Source: Siphonodentalium dalli (Eukaryota; Mollusca; Scaphopoda; Gadilida; Siphonodentaliidae). From it: a stretch of DNA of 64,000 bases. The stretch covers positions 18,898,134 to 18,962,133 of the forward strand of contig CP136065.1 of NCBI GenBank assembly GCA_032622095.1, written 5' to 3'. Positions 24,060 to 34,870 of this stretch are shown here, piece after piece. The notes under the pieces were generated by a model. That model made no database searches, was not told the DNA's origin, and saw only the letters and a list, made by a program, of their open reading frames with translations. Numbering within the stretch: the first letter of the stretch is position 1; each line of letters opens with the position of its first letter. A program made the translations under genes and the position numbers.

Positions 24060-24187
24060 GTTATTGTGGTGGATTGACGGTAACATGGTGTGACATTGAC
24101 GGCTTGGAGCATATGTTCAACCTCGTCGCAACATACGCCCCAAGCCGTCAATGTCACACCATGTTACCGTCAATCCACCACAATAAC
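24060..24187. repeat. 128-bp palindrome with 48-bp perfect arms
   Basis: Left arm begins GTTATTGTGGTGG and runs to GACGGCTTGG. The right arm, beginning CCAAGCCGTC and ending CCACCACAATAAC, is its exact reverse complement over 48 bp. The ~32-bp centre has partial symmetry (AGCATATGTT and AACATACG). It could extrude as a cruciform or be transcribed as a hairpin RNA. It lies about 290 bp beyond the end of the 14-bp array. No matching second copy is seen in the window. Confidence 0.9.
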
Positions 24188-24269
24188 TTATAAAGTTCTT
24201 AAGATGATGTCACATTGTATTAGTTCTCCGACGCTCTTGACTTCTGTCGAATCTTTTGTATAGGCCAGC

Positions 24270-24591
24270 CAGCCTGTTCTCCCGCACATTATCTGCTTAT
24301 AATAGAACTTGTTTTCGGTAGGTAATTTGCTTAGCAACGCGTCGATTATGTGCTGATTTAGTCACATTATCGACTCATAATGAGACGACTTTAAGCAGAT
24401 TATGTGCCGACAATTACACAACTCAACCAACTCTTCATGTGTACGCTCTTTAACATTGTATTTTCATTGTGGCCCGCGCCACGAAATAACAGGTATGAGT
24501 CCATTATCTGCTTATTTTCAGAATCAAATAATCACATATGTAATCACCTATTTCGCAGTATAGGTCGACTATGTGCGTATTTTCGCGAAGC
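24270..24591 (-). repeat. Dispersed ~350-bp element, copy 4 (reverse)
   Basis: Starts CAGCCTGTTCTCCCGCACA, contains TTATCTGCTTATAATAGAAC, GTCACATTATCGACTCATAA and TGGCCCGCGCCA, and fades near TATTTTCGCGAAGCG. It is the reverse complement of the 5117-5465 and 29600-29968 copies. The terminal GAGGATATGTTG is mutated here. A 68-codon ORF inside is not shared by other copies. Confidence 0.7.
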
Positions 24592-25477
24592 GACCAGCAG
24601 ACTTCTGTAGTTCTGTTTTCGTGTTCTGACCATCGTATTTGATGAATATTAAATTGACTTTATTAAAGAATGCAAATGGTAATGATTTCCCTTAGACTTT
24701 TTATGACCGGTCTGGAGTTTTGACACCTATTAGGAGAGGCTCGATAGATTCTCAAACCCCCTCACGGACATAAACAGTTTATCGACGGCATTAGCTACAT
24801 ATTCTATATAATGTATGTACCGACCAGTCTCAATGCGCCCATCTCATTGAGAGAATGGCCATTTCGGTAGGAGATACGAATTTATTCACTCACATTGCGA
24901 GACAATAAAGCTCTTAACGAGCCAGTTCCTCACATCCCCAAATGTATCTTTCTGTCGGCATCATTAATTACATTGACATACTATACATTTGGTGATGAAC
25001 TGAAACTATTCCCACACTTTTAACTTAACAGTTAATATTTATTAATCATCGTTTTATTTAATTCGGCTAGTACACTCGAACGAAATATGTACGTCGTTTC
25101 GGCGCCCTGTATCATGCAGTACAATTGGTACAAATAGACCTGACCACACTATCACGGAAAACTGGATAACTGCCGTTCCCGCACAAGTAAACGAAAGGAC
25201 ATATTATACATTTGGTTATTTTGATCTGTTCTGGGGATATGTGCCACACTTTGAATCTGCATTAGTAAGGCTCCATTGTTACCACAATTATGACCATAAT
25301 AATAAGAATCTTGTCAAAACGCGTTACTTTAGTTTTCTCGGTAAATTTGCTCGTTATACAACTTAAACGGTTATGATTTGTTGGCACTATATTGTAGTGC
25401 ATACATCTTTAAGAATGACTCTTATACGACCAGGGATGGTCTTGAATTTGCCGACACAGGGTCAAACAAATAATATG
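24592..25477. other. Unassigned interval
   Basis: AT-rich unique-looking sequence. No repeat or credible ORF. Confidence 0.4.
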
Positions 25478-25800
25478 TGACACGCCATATCAAATCCAGT
25501 CGTAAGTCGGGATTTTTTTACACTGTGCCAATGCATTCGCTTATATATGAGAGTCGACCATATGTCGCCTCGCAAATATAAGAGAATGCATTGGCCTAAC
25601 AATTTTTTACAATTTTAATAATTTGTTCTTGTATTCTTTAACAATTTTATAATTTCACCCATACAGAGCCCCAGACAAACATGAGCAGACGACACTCTTC
25701 TATATGCTTCTATATATGTGTGGGGCTCCCTGCAGGGTAATGAATGTTTTTTATTTTATGTCCTAAAAATTGTAAGAAACATTTATTTAAAAATAAATAC
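25478..25800 (-). mobile_element. Double-hairpin element, family A, copy 2 (one end missing)
   Basis: Begins with the family A terminal segment (CGCCATATCAAATCCAGTC), then a slightly decayed palindrome (about 25528-25596). Next comes the interior in the opposite orientation to copies 1 and 4, with GAGCCCCAGACAAACATGAG before CCCTGCAGGG. It stops after an ATTTATTTAAAAATAAAT stretch, before the second palindrome. No coding capacity. Confidence 0.7.
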
Positions 25801-26904
25801 CCACCCCGAGTCTGAATAATATGAAACAAAAATTATAACAGCCTGGTTCTTTCCATCAATTACTATTTAGCCTCTCACGATATATTTCCAGAAGTTCTTT
25901 GCGAGCGACAATTATGTCTTGGGAACAAACACCTGTCAATCACGCATCCAGCTGAAGAGAAACTTCATTTGTATCAGTGGCAAAAGTCGGTCGTTCGAAA
26001 CATGTGCCATACTGCTGTCGGGAAACTAGTTCACTCACCTGTGCTTTCTGGAATAGATATACACCGTTTAAGTTTATCGAAGTATAACCTTAATGGCTTA
26101 CAGAATATATCTAATTGTCTTACAGTTTCCATCAATTGATAACTTATTACTAACGTTGCAGGATCCGATCTAACACCAAATAAATAAAAAAAATCCAAAG
26201 TGCATTACCAAGCAAAATGAGAAAATACCCCATCATTCGTATGTGACACATGCATTGCGAAATAACAATGTAACCAGCCTTGCTTCCAGCCATCTGCTTT
26301 TTGGGAAACGAAGGCATGACGATCGTTGAATGGAATGTTTGTTAGCCTTAAAAAAATCAAAACGAGTTAAAACTTCCTCTTTTGAAAGTCGATGTGTCAC
26401 CATCAAAACGTTATATTAATGGTCTTACGCATATACAGAACAAACTACGCAGAGCATGACATGGAAGTGATAACCGAAACAACTTGACGAAAACTTTTAA
26501 GAACAAAAATGATGGTAATTCCGTTAATCGACATGTTAATTGGTATGGACATTTCGTATCGATTTCTGTTCTTCTTGTTTATTTTCATCGTGGCACTTTC
26601 ACACCTCATGTCTGGTGGCTTATGTAGCAAACTTGACGATATTGTCTCAATCTGCAACTAGTCAACGTCCGCATATACACAAACCTCTTTCGTACGTCGC
26701 GAAGATGGATACGTTCCAATTAAAACGAATTTTCTCTATAAGTCTACGCACTTAATTTAAATTCGATTGCGAGAACAAATACGTATCAAGTTGTCGAATC
26801 GGATATATCATCTCGGCCACAATCAGTCAAAATGCCAGCATGGGTTCGTAAACAAAATAACACGCGATTTATTTCGTTGCGGTTTAGTTCGCAGAGTATC
26901 TGCG
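25801..26904. other. Unassigned interval
   Basis: AT-rich, no repeat found. ORFs of 65-71 codons on both strands are not recognisable and overlap each other. Confidence 0.4.
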
Positions 26905-27238
26905 CAGCCTGTTCTCCCAAAAACCCGCACAATATCTGCTTATAATAGAACTTTATTTAGGTAGATAATCTGCTTAGAATCTCCTCATTTTGAGTCGACA
27001 TGTGCTGAAAATGAGAGTTTTAGTCACATTATCGACACATAATGAGCCGATTCTAAGAAGATTATGTTTGGACAATGACACAAATAAGCCAACTCACGAC
27101 TTCTCAGGTGGCCCACGCCATAAAAAGAAATAACGGATATGACTCCATTATCTTCTAATTTCAGAAAAGATACTCCCATTATGTACCTATTTCACCTTAT
27201 ATGTCGATTATGTGCGTATTTGCGCGAGGATATGTTGA
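26905..27238 (-). repeat. Dispersed ~350-bp element, copy 5 (reverse)
   Basis: A complete-looking reverse copy: CAGCCTGTTCTCCC at the left and GCGAGGATATGTTG at the right. Internal TTTTAGTCACATTATCGACA and GAGTCGACATGTGCTG segments form the family's internal stem region. Confidence 0.7.
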
Positions 27239-27784
27239 TCTGCAATCTTCTGTGTGTTTCCAGTGGCGCATATTGTCAAATACCCTCGATTGGATAACCC
27301 TTTTACGCAGAGATGTCTATCCGATTGAAGACACTGGCTGTTGAACCTCACTCAGTATCAACCACCCGACTGGGGTAAATAGGACTGCATTGGAGTCAGA
27401 AGTCACCCTTGTGAGCTTCAGTTATTTCGCGTACTCCTGATCAAATTTTACATGTTTACATAAGAGAACATCAACCATCGTAGGATATAGTCCTCATTAT
27501 TAATGCACAAAACTACTGATCCGCAGGCCTAAAAATACATTATTATATGATCATAAGTTTCTTTCCCTAATTCCTCTGTTAAAACGTAACGAAAAAATCG
27601 AGATATATAATGATGTTCACCTCATTGATCAAACAAGAGGTTAATAACAGTTCTGAGTGACGTCAGATACTTCAGGGGTTAACATTGTTAACTTATTATC
27701 AGACCTGAAAATAGATAGGATTTTCCCAGCGATGTTCAACGTCACAACGTCTTGTTCAACCAAAGCGCGTTTCATATAATAAAA
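27239..27784. other. Unassigned interval
   Basis: No repeat or ORF that I can support. Confidence 0.4.
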
Positions 27785-27910
27785 CAGTTATCGCATTGTT
27801 TCTTGGTTGACACGAGGAATTGTCAGCCCTTGGAAGTGAATATTCACCTCGGCCTTGACTTCCTCGGGTTGACAATTCCTCGTGTCAACCTCGAAACAAT
27901 GCGATAACTG
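27785..27910. repeat. 126-bp inverted repeat (hairpin) with ~47-bp arms
   Basis: The left arm starts CAGTTATCGCATTGTTTC and the right arm ends GAAACAATGCGATAACTG. They match as reverse complements over about 47 bp with roughly three mismatches, including the shared GACACGAGGAATTGTCA core. The centre is itself partly symmetric (GTGAATATTCAC). A minus-strand ORF of 114 codons (27788-28132) runs across this hairpin and the next one, which argues against that ORF being a gene. Confidence 0.8.
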
Positions 27911-27940
27911 TATAATGTTGGTCAGTAATTGCTCAATGAG

Positions 27941-28013
27941 GTCCCCAGAGGGTGAATTTAGTTTTGCTACCCTGCACATCGGGCTAGCATCACCAAATTC
28001 ACCCTTTGGGGAC
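27941..28013. repeat. 73-bp inverted repeat
   Basis: Arms GTCCCCAGAGGGTGAATTT and AAATTCACCCTTTGGGGAC pair with one mismatch around a ~35-base loop. It lies 30 bp beyond the preceding hairpin, and both may be parts of one foldback element. Confidence 0.75.
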
Positions 28014-28926
28014 CACATTCTGCATGACTCATCTGCTATGGGAGACCTAGACACAGAATGAAGTTCCAAAATGGTGAATATTGTGATGTACACCAATTGG
28101 GAACCTCGATTATGCAATGTGTCGTCTGCCAATTTGTAGATATAGAGAAACTAAAAAAAAGAATAGAATCTTTGTGGAAAAGTAGGTACAGTCCGCATTA
28201 TTTTCGGCTGCTAATCAGTGGAAACAAGTCCCGATGATGTTATGAGGAGATTATCGACATAATATAAATATATATATTGTGATGATGGAAAGAACAATGA
28301 TTTACACCCAAACCTTCAGAATATTGGGTTCAAACTAAAAATCATAAGTTTAAACGTACAACGTGATTACAAACTACAAACATATCGACTTTAAAATATA
28401 ACATTACATGTGTGACCACCTTTATTTCTCACTGTCATGTTTCAAATTTCCCTTTAATTCAGTCGTTAAACTATATGCGGGACATCCTTCTACAACACAG
28501 AAAAGTGTTACCTTGTAATTGCTCAATCACCACATGGGCGCCACAGGCGAGACATGTTTTATCCGTGGAAGTGTTGGCGTTCAGACCATGTGTTACATAA
28601 TATATTAGAGAACAACATTACTGGACATGAGTAATCTCCAGGGAAATTATTCTCTCGCCACAATTCAGATGTACCGGCGCAGGGACGGGTAGAGGACGGG
28701 CAACTACCCCTCATCTCTACCATAAATTCGAGGGAGGGATCACAGAGTGCCTTTCATTCTTCATGGAATGGCAAGCAAAAACTCATAAATCGGGCTTATT
28801 AGCTAAAACAATATTTTTATATTATCATAAGACAAAAAATATCCGATATAATAGCTTAATACACGTAAGATATTGGTCCTAGAAAGTGCTCTAAAATAAC
28901 ACATGCTTCCAAACGTGTGCTAATTA
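28014..28926. other. Unassigned interval
   Basis: AT-rich; no gene, repeat or RNA gene seen. It ends with the A that precedes the proposed Helitron start. Confidence 0.4.
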
Positions 28927-29568
28927 TCTGCTACTATATATTTTGAGACTTCCGTATAATATATGTCCGCTATAGACTCGAGAACTGCTGGGCCGATTGA
29001 ACCCAAACTTGATGTGTAAGAGTAAAAACTCACAGGCAGTACACTCGGACCATTCGCGAGCCCGTGCGACATTCACCCTTCAACTGCCACCGTAATGGAT
29101 ATTGATAGGTTAATCGCGTGATAATTAATGAGCGTTTGTATATGAGGCGTCGCTATTAAAGAGCGTTTATCTACTTTAGTGAAAATATACGGCATTTGAC
29201 TGTCTCGGAAACTGGGGATATCGAGACAAAATTTCGTACTTTGGGGTTTCAATGGACGGGGGAGATTTTCGTCGGGTCAATTTGTCCGCCCGAGGTGACC
29301 TTGACCTTGAAACGGGTACCCACAAATGACCTTGGGCGATATCTCGGTAGTCAGCGGTGACATCGATGTGAAATTTGTTTTGTATGGTTTTTGTCGGGTT
29401 ATTTTGTCCACCCAACATGAGCTTGACACGGGTACCCGCAAATGACATTGGGCGATATTTCGGGCATCAGCGGTGGCAGCGACGTACGGGGTTACCTTGA
29501 AAAACAAAAATTAATGGATCGACAAAAGCCATGGGACCAATCCCGCCAGTGGCGGGCTAATCTGCTAG
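28927..29568 (+). mobile_element. Non-autonomous Helitron
   Basis: The 3' end has the class signature: a GC-rich hairpin CCCGCCAGTGGCGGG (29542-29556), an 8-base gap, then CTAG (29565-29568) followed by T. The 5' end is proposed at TCTGCTACTATATATTTTG (28927), which follows an A, so insertion between A and T is satisfied. The ~640-bp body contains AACTGCTGGGCCGATTGAAC and repeated GGGCGATAT segments near 29335 and 29450, with two GGGTACCC(A/G)CAAATGAC blocks about 105 bp apart, i.e. an internal duplication. No Rep/helicase coding region exists, so it would need enzymes in trans. Known for the class: TC at the 5' end, CTRR at the 3' end, no target duplication. The 5' boundary is less certain than the 3' one. 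Confidence 0.72.
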
Positions 29569-29599
29569 TGTCAATATAAAGTGTTCAGTCCAAAAGTTA

Positions 29600-29968
29600 C
29601 AACATATCCTCGCCCAAATACGCACACAATCGACCTATAATGTGAACCAGGTACATAATGCGATTATTTTATTCTGAAATAAGCAGATAATGGAGTCACA
29701 GCCGTTATTTCGTATCTATGGCGCGGGCCACCATGAAAAATACATGTTAAAGGGCGTACACCTGAACAGTAGGGGTTTGGCTGACTTGCCTCATTGTCCG
29801 CACATAATCTTATTAGAATCGCCTCATTATGAGTCGATAATGTGACTATAACATACTCTCATTTTCAGCGCATTACCGACTCAAAATTTGGCGACTCTAA
29901 GCAGATTATCTATCTAAAAATAAGTTCTTTATAAGCAGATAATGTGCGGATTTTCGGGAGAACAGGCC
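29600..29968 (+). repeat. Dispersed ~350-bp element, copy 6 (full-length)
   Basis: Runs from CAACATATCCTCGCCC to TTTTCGGGAGAACAGGC, the best-preserved copy here. Landmarks in order: AATACGCACACAATCGACC, GAAATAAGCAGATAATGGAG, TGGCGCGGGCCACCATG, GAGTCGATAATGTGACTA, TTATAAGCAGATAATGTGCG. The ends are not clear inverted repeats of each other. No ORF. Confidence 0.75.
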
Positions 29969-31552
29969 GTCAGTTGTGTCTCCTTGTTCTTGGTTACTTC
30001 TGGCGCCCATACTCTCTCTAGTTCTCTCTACCATCCCTGCCCATGTGGTTTGTTTAGTATCCTCAGTTATTGCCTTAAATTTGCTTGTAAATCTAACGTA
30101 GCTTTTTGGTTTCTCCTCATGCGATGCCACGTGTGATATCAATATATCTGTACTCATTTAATCCTTTAATGTATTTCAACATTTACATCTGAATAGTTAG
30201 TATGTAAATTGGCATCTGATGTTACATTCGACAAAAGTAACAACGGCACTCAATAGACGATATACAAAGTTACCTTCGAGGAACTTAAGGGGGGATTTGA
30301 TATCGCGATTGATAAGTTAGACGTGGGCATGGAAACCACGTCATGGGACGCAGAATACGACACTTGTCAATGTATAGTGACAGTGTCAAATCGCTTTCGT
30401 GTGGAAAAATAATTATGGACTGGCGAATCTCGACGCGAAATCACATTCAATTTTAAATAATAACAAGACAGCATATATTTTAGATGAAGTTGTTTTGCAG
30501 GATATTCAGTTCAGTTCAATATATATGTGTGTGTGTGTTAGTTTGTATTCTCAACGCTGTCGGGACGCTCATATAGTAAAATATGTCTTCACAAAGTAAC
30601 AACTTTTTTCCTTTAATGTGACGAAATTTGTATTTTTGTATTTTTTTGGAATTATTTCGTCCGCACTAGGCGGAAATGATACAACGCATGCGTCCCAGAG
30701 TTTGCCGTTATTTCGTTAAAGGTACCCTCCGAGTTGGTGCATATTTTACGAAATAACTGGTACTCACTACTACGGTATTGTTTGTATTTCTAAAGAAATG
30801 TACCCACAACGTATGTAATACAAACAAGGGTGTGTGTGTAAAGTTGTACATTGGTAAGTCTATACTAGTTTAGATAAATCATCAATTACTTCCCCATATA
30901 AAGGTCTACGGGAAATATTCGCGTGTAATCATATACTTATTTTCAATTGATTTCATTACAAAAACGATTGTACTGATTAACTTTATATGTTATATTTATT
31001 TCTGTAATACAGAAGTTACATGTATGACCTTTATAAAAAATAGGAATCGAAATACCTACTATGAACTGTAATAGTCGAATCGTCGTATGTTGATTGACGA
31101 CAAGATGCAAAGGTAACTATAGACGTTTAATTCGGGTCACATCAGACCTGTATGCTCGTATACACATAAATTCAATCGCCAAAAATACATACATGTACAT
31201 TCAATCAAATGAAAGACCGTTCACAGATTCCTGGAATCGAGGAATACGTTTGTTGAATGGTGTAGAACTTGTCCGGTTATTTAGATGTCCACGCTTATTG
31301 AGTTTTATATCTCTATTGCGACTTCAGATGTCATATAGTAGTTTGATATTTGACCACAGCTATGTGCAAAAACCTGGAGGATAAGGCTATCACAAGGTAA
31401 CAGGTGTTGCTATCTTCCGATAGGAGATGCATACCTAATACGTTCTTAAAGCTACAACATCACCAGCCATTTCTGTTAAATGTTAAATTCTCTTAACTTC
31501 CGCGTCAGGATACCGAAAGACGCAAAAAATGACGTCATGACGCAGTGATTAG
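29969..31552. other. Unassigned interval
   Basis: Contains a short GT run near 30524-30538. ORFs of 64-96 codons occur on both strands but none has a recognisable domain. No gene is supported. Confidence 0.4.
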
Positions 31553-31625
31553 GGTAGGATAACATCTTCAGAGTAGGATAACATCTTGAGAGTAGGATAA
31601 CATCTTCAGAGTAGGACAACACGTT
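31553..31625. repeat. Short tandem repeat, 19-bp unit, four copies
   Basis: The unit GAGTAGGATAACATCTTCA is repeated about four times; the last copy reads GTAGGACAACACGTTC and is degraded. Confidence 0.85.
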
Positions 31626-32029
31626 CGGTCTTCTGTGAGTGTGGATATGATTTATATTTTGTCGCAAACAACTATAATAAATAAATCTATTGGGCAACTC
31701 ATTCAGTGCTGATGTATTTGAAATACGTAAATTGAAGGAAGTTAAACCCCATCGGAGTGGCTGTCGTCTGTCAAACGTGGAATCCAACAATCCCGAAGGA
31801 TCAGCATGTCAATTTCAAAAGAAGGTCATCCAAGGTTTACTGTGTTATAAACTTTTTGTGACAAGCGTGCCGTAAGTCACATCTGCTTCCTAGCTTTACC
31901 AGCCCCTCGTTCGATGTCAATGTCAAATTACCGGTGAAGAACGTGATATGTCCCAATATGGTAACGGCGACCGATCAGCAAGCAACGATAGTATCGATGT
32001 ATTCTATTGAACTGATGCCAAACTCCATG
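31626..32029. other. Unassigned interval
   Basis: No repeat except one outlying GGTAACGGCGACCG (near 31960), which belongs to the unit of the following array in diverged form. Confidence 0.45.
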
Positions 32030-32612
32030 CAGCGCCCTCTCCGTAATCACTGCGATAGATCACGACGGAAAGATGGTAACGGCGACCGAGCAACGAGCAA
32101 CGAGCAACGCGAGTATCCAGGCATTCTACTGATATCCGTGCAGCGCCCTCTTCGTTATCACTGCGATAGATCAGGGCGGAAAGATGGTAACAGCGACCGA
32201 GCAACGAGCAACGCGAGTATCCAGGCATTCTACTGAAATCCGTGCAGCGCCCTCTCCGTAATCACTGCGATAGATCAGGGCGGAAAGATGGTAACGGCGA
32301 CCGAGCAACGAGCAACGAGCAACGCGAGTATCCAGGCATTCTACTGATATCCGTGCAGCGCCCTCTCCGTAATCACTGCGATAGATCACGACGGAAAGAT
32401 GGTAACGGCGACCGAGCAACGAGCAACGAGCAACGCGAGTATCCAGGCATTCTACTGATATCCGTGCAGCGCCCTCTTCGTTATCACTGCGATAGATCAG
32501 GGCGGAAAGATGGTAACAGCGACCGAGCAACGAGCAACGCGAGTATCCAGGCATTCTACTGAAATCCGTGCAGCGCCCTCTTCGTTATCACTGCGATAGA
32601 TCACAGTCGGAC
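32030..32612. repeat. Minisatellite, alternating 111- and 104-bp units
   Basis: The start point CAGCGCCCTCT recurs at about 32030, 32141, 32245, 32356, 32467 and 32571. Units contain CACTGCGATAGATCA, GGAAAGATGGTAAC and GCGAGTATCCAGGCATTCTA. The 7-bp length difference is one extra CGAGCAA in an embedded CGAGCAA repeat. Variant letters (ACGACGG versus AGGGCGG, CCGTAATC versus TCGTTATC) are shared by non-adjacent units, so there is a higher-order order of two or three units. Repetitive ORFs on both strands follow from the array. Confidence 0.9.
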
Positions 32613-32894
32613 CGATATCGTCGGAACTATAGTTAGTCGCCTATTATCTTATTTTGTCTAAAAGATCTAAAAGATTGCAATAATGGCGAATCTTTAGGTT
32701 TTGATAAGAACAATATTAACTGAGCCAGACATAGACAATTTTAATCCTAAAACATAAGAACTAAGATCATGTCATAAATCTTTACCAAATGCCCTTGTGG
32801 CAGTGGTATCTCAGCGGAGCGATGGGAGATAACTCTGCCTGGAGTTTGAACTGATGTTTATCTCATCGATGCGCTGGTGCGACATCAAATATCC

Positions 32895-32950
32895 TCTGTC
32901 AGTGCATTATCTTATATATACAGGAAGCTGCAGTCATGGAAGGGTTTAGC
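32895..32950 (-). mobile_element. Deletion remnant of a short TTAA-type hairpin element
   Basis: GTCAGTGCATTATCTTATATA joins directly to CAGGAAGCTGCAGTCATGG and AAGGGTTTA. Both parts match the ends of the elements at 36056-36289 and 46316-46568 (hairpin start and right terminus), with the middle lost. Confidence 0.6.
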
Positions 32951-34639
32951 TGAATTTTGTCCCCTCCCAATTTATATATTATCTCCCATGCCAGCTTCCT
33001 CTCACTGTCGCGCGCTCTCTCCTTTCTTTCTCTATTGGCGAATATCACTTTAAATAGATAGGGCGACCATCTATTACAATTATCAATCGTAAGACGTGAA
33101 ACGGAAAACAGGTCATTTTAATACATGCGTCTATTTCCGCAAAACGAATAGCGATTTTACTTTATAGTGTTGTTCTTCATAGGTCTTGACACTATTTGTT
33201 AAAGGAACAGGCAGCGTTTGTGGCAGATATATTCATATTTGTTCAAATCGCATCAACAGACGGAATATTAAAATATATATAGTTTTGTTCATATGCCAAA
33301 TGTAATCAGCGCGCAAATAGTATATTGTCGCTAAGACGTACATGGTGTACGCACACAAGAGCCTGCTCGTCTTACATAAGTTGTGCTTCTGTTTACATAA
33401 CACAGCGCAATTCTATTGGTTAATCACACACAAATGACATAAATGCTCTTTATGATTTCCATATCAGGAAAACAGTAACAAAACGCTCTTTATGTTTACC
33501 ATATCCGGATCTAAACAAAAGCTAGGTAACGTAACGTTTTTTTGCTTTTGTTTACATAACAAAGGGGAAAAAATTGACAATAACATACTGTTTATGCCAT
33601 ATTTCTGATTGGTATAAGAACAAGGTCTGTCTATATTTTACTATTCTTTCTGTTTATGGCGGTTTTTGACGGAGGTGAATTTTAACAGCATACCCACCGC
33701 CAACGCCGCCCGTATCTTTTTAACGGATTTACCCCCTCTTAAATTTCAGTCAACGTAATTATACAAAGGAAACCAAAGATATAATTTTCACTAGATTATA
33801 TTGCTGTATGATTTTGTGTGGACACCCGCAGCTTGGTATGGCATAGTTTATTGATTTACTCAAGAGAATTAATGAACGACAAGCACCTGTGGCTTTGAAT
33901 ATTTTCCTTGACTTTGTCACACGCGGATGTGTTGTGTGAATGGGTGTGGTGAAATGTGTGTCCTTTGGGATGCCGCGTATGTGCTCGTCAATAATTAACG
34001 ACGCGTTTGTTTAATCGGTTCAACTACATATAAGCTGTGCTTGGCAGCGGTGAATTATAGGAGATAAACGTACGCTGTTTCGTTGTACATTCTGGGATTC
34101 GAGCATGAAAACAGTTTGTGCTACATTCATATTTGTGGCACGCTGAAGCGGCCGGTGTCGGTGAATCGAAAACTAAAGTTAGCCGCTCTCGGCCAATCTG
34201 AATGCTTGTTTTTAGTGACAAATACTCAATTGAATTACAATGGCGTTTCACCAGTGATTTCATTTCCAATGCTATTAGACATTAAGGTCACAGATTAATT
34301 TTGAACAATTTGTTTCATTATCACGCACCGATTATCATTTTAAAAACCATGGGTGCAGGAAAACCCAAAAATAATCACATTTTTTGCACGGCTTTCAGCA
34401 GAACTGTCTAGATCTAGAGCAATGGTTATGCAAATGTTCCTCATAGTAAACCTGAGAAAAGCTGGGTGCTTATTTGGACATACAAAATAAATTGTTTCAA
34501 CGAGTCCATTCAAAGAAATAACACTTCTAAAATCTCAAATAATTAACGGATTAATGTGCTCTTTAATTTGATGATAAATTTATCAAGATTGATTATGCGC
34601 TACAACACTATATAATCTACATGTGTATACATATAAACG
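32951..34639. other. Unassigned interval
   Basis: AT-rich. A loose two-copy similarity around 33380-33430 and 33540-33560 (GCTTTTGTTTACATAAC against GCTTCTGTTTACATAAC) and two GCTCTTTATG segments (33443, 33483) suggest small local duplications. No credible gene. Confidence 0.4.
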
Positions 34640-34870
34640 AGTAGGATCTGATCTGTCTGTTCTGATTCCCCCCAAGATTCCTGGACAAATTTGGTGTTGG
34701 TGACCCAAGGTACCATGGCGGTTGTTACAAAGTCGTTATTTTGTTTTTATAATTTTGATTTAAAATATTATTTTTTTTGAAAACAGCTTAAATTAAAAAA
34801 AATATATTTAAAACAAAATATGTTTTAATTTCCATTTTTTAATTTAATTTTATTCCAAATAATTAACCGT
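34640..34870 (+). repeat. Dispersed repeat with TCTGTCTGTTCTG start and AT-rich tail, copy 1
   Basis: TCTGTCTGTTCTG is followed by CAAATTTGGTG and then a long run of A/T-rich words (AAATTAAA and relatives). The same order, TCTGTCTGTTCTGG, CCAAATTTGGTG, AT-rich tract, occurs at 39345-39770. A TC start followed by such a segment is seen in some Helitron left ends, but no matching CTRR right end was found here, so the class is only a suggestion. Confidence 0.45.

Noticed and set aside
27788-28132. 114-codon minus-strand ORF as a gene
   Set aside because: It is threaded through two hairpins, has no recognisable domain and no splice or promoter context.
32004-32562. Repetitive ORFs of 74-127 codons on both strands
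   Set aside because: They follow the 111/104-bp units and exist in opposite strands over the same bases.
32803-32880. tRNA or tRNA-derived SINE (GTGGTATCTCAGCGG)
   Set aside because: Box A fit is imperfect, there is no clear box B or cloverleaf, and no repeat tail follows.
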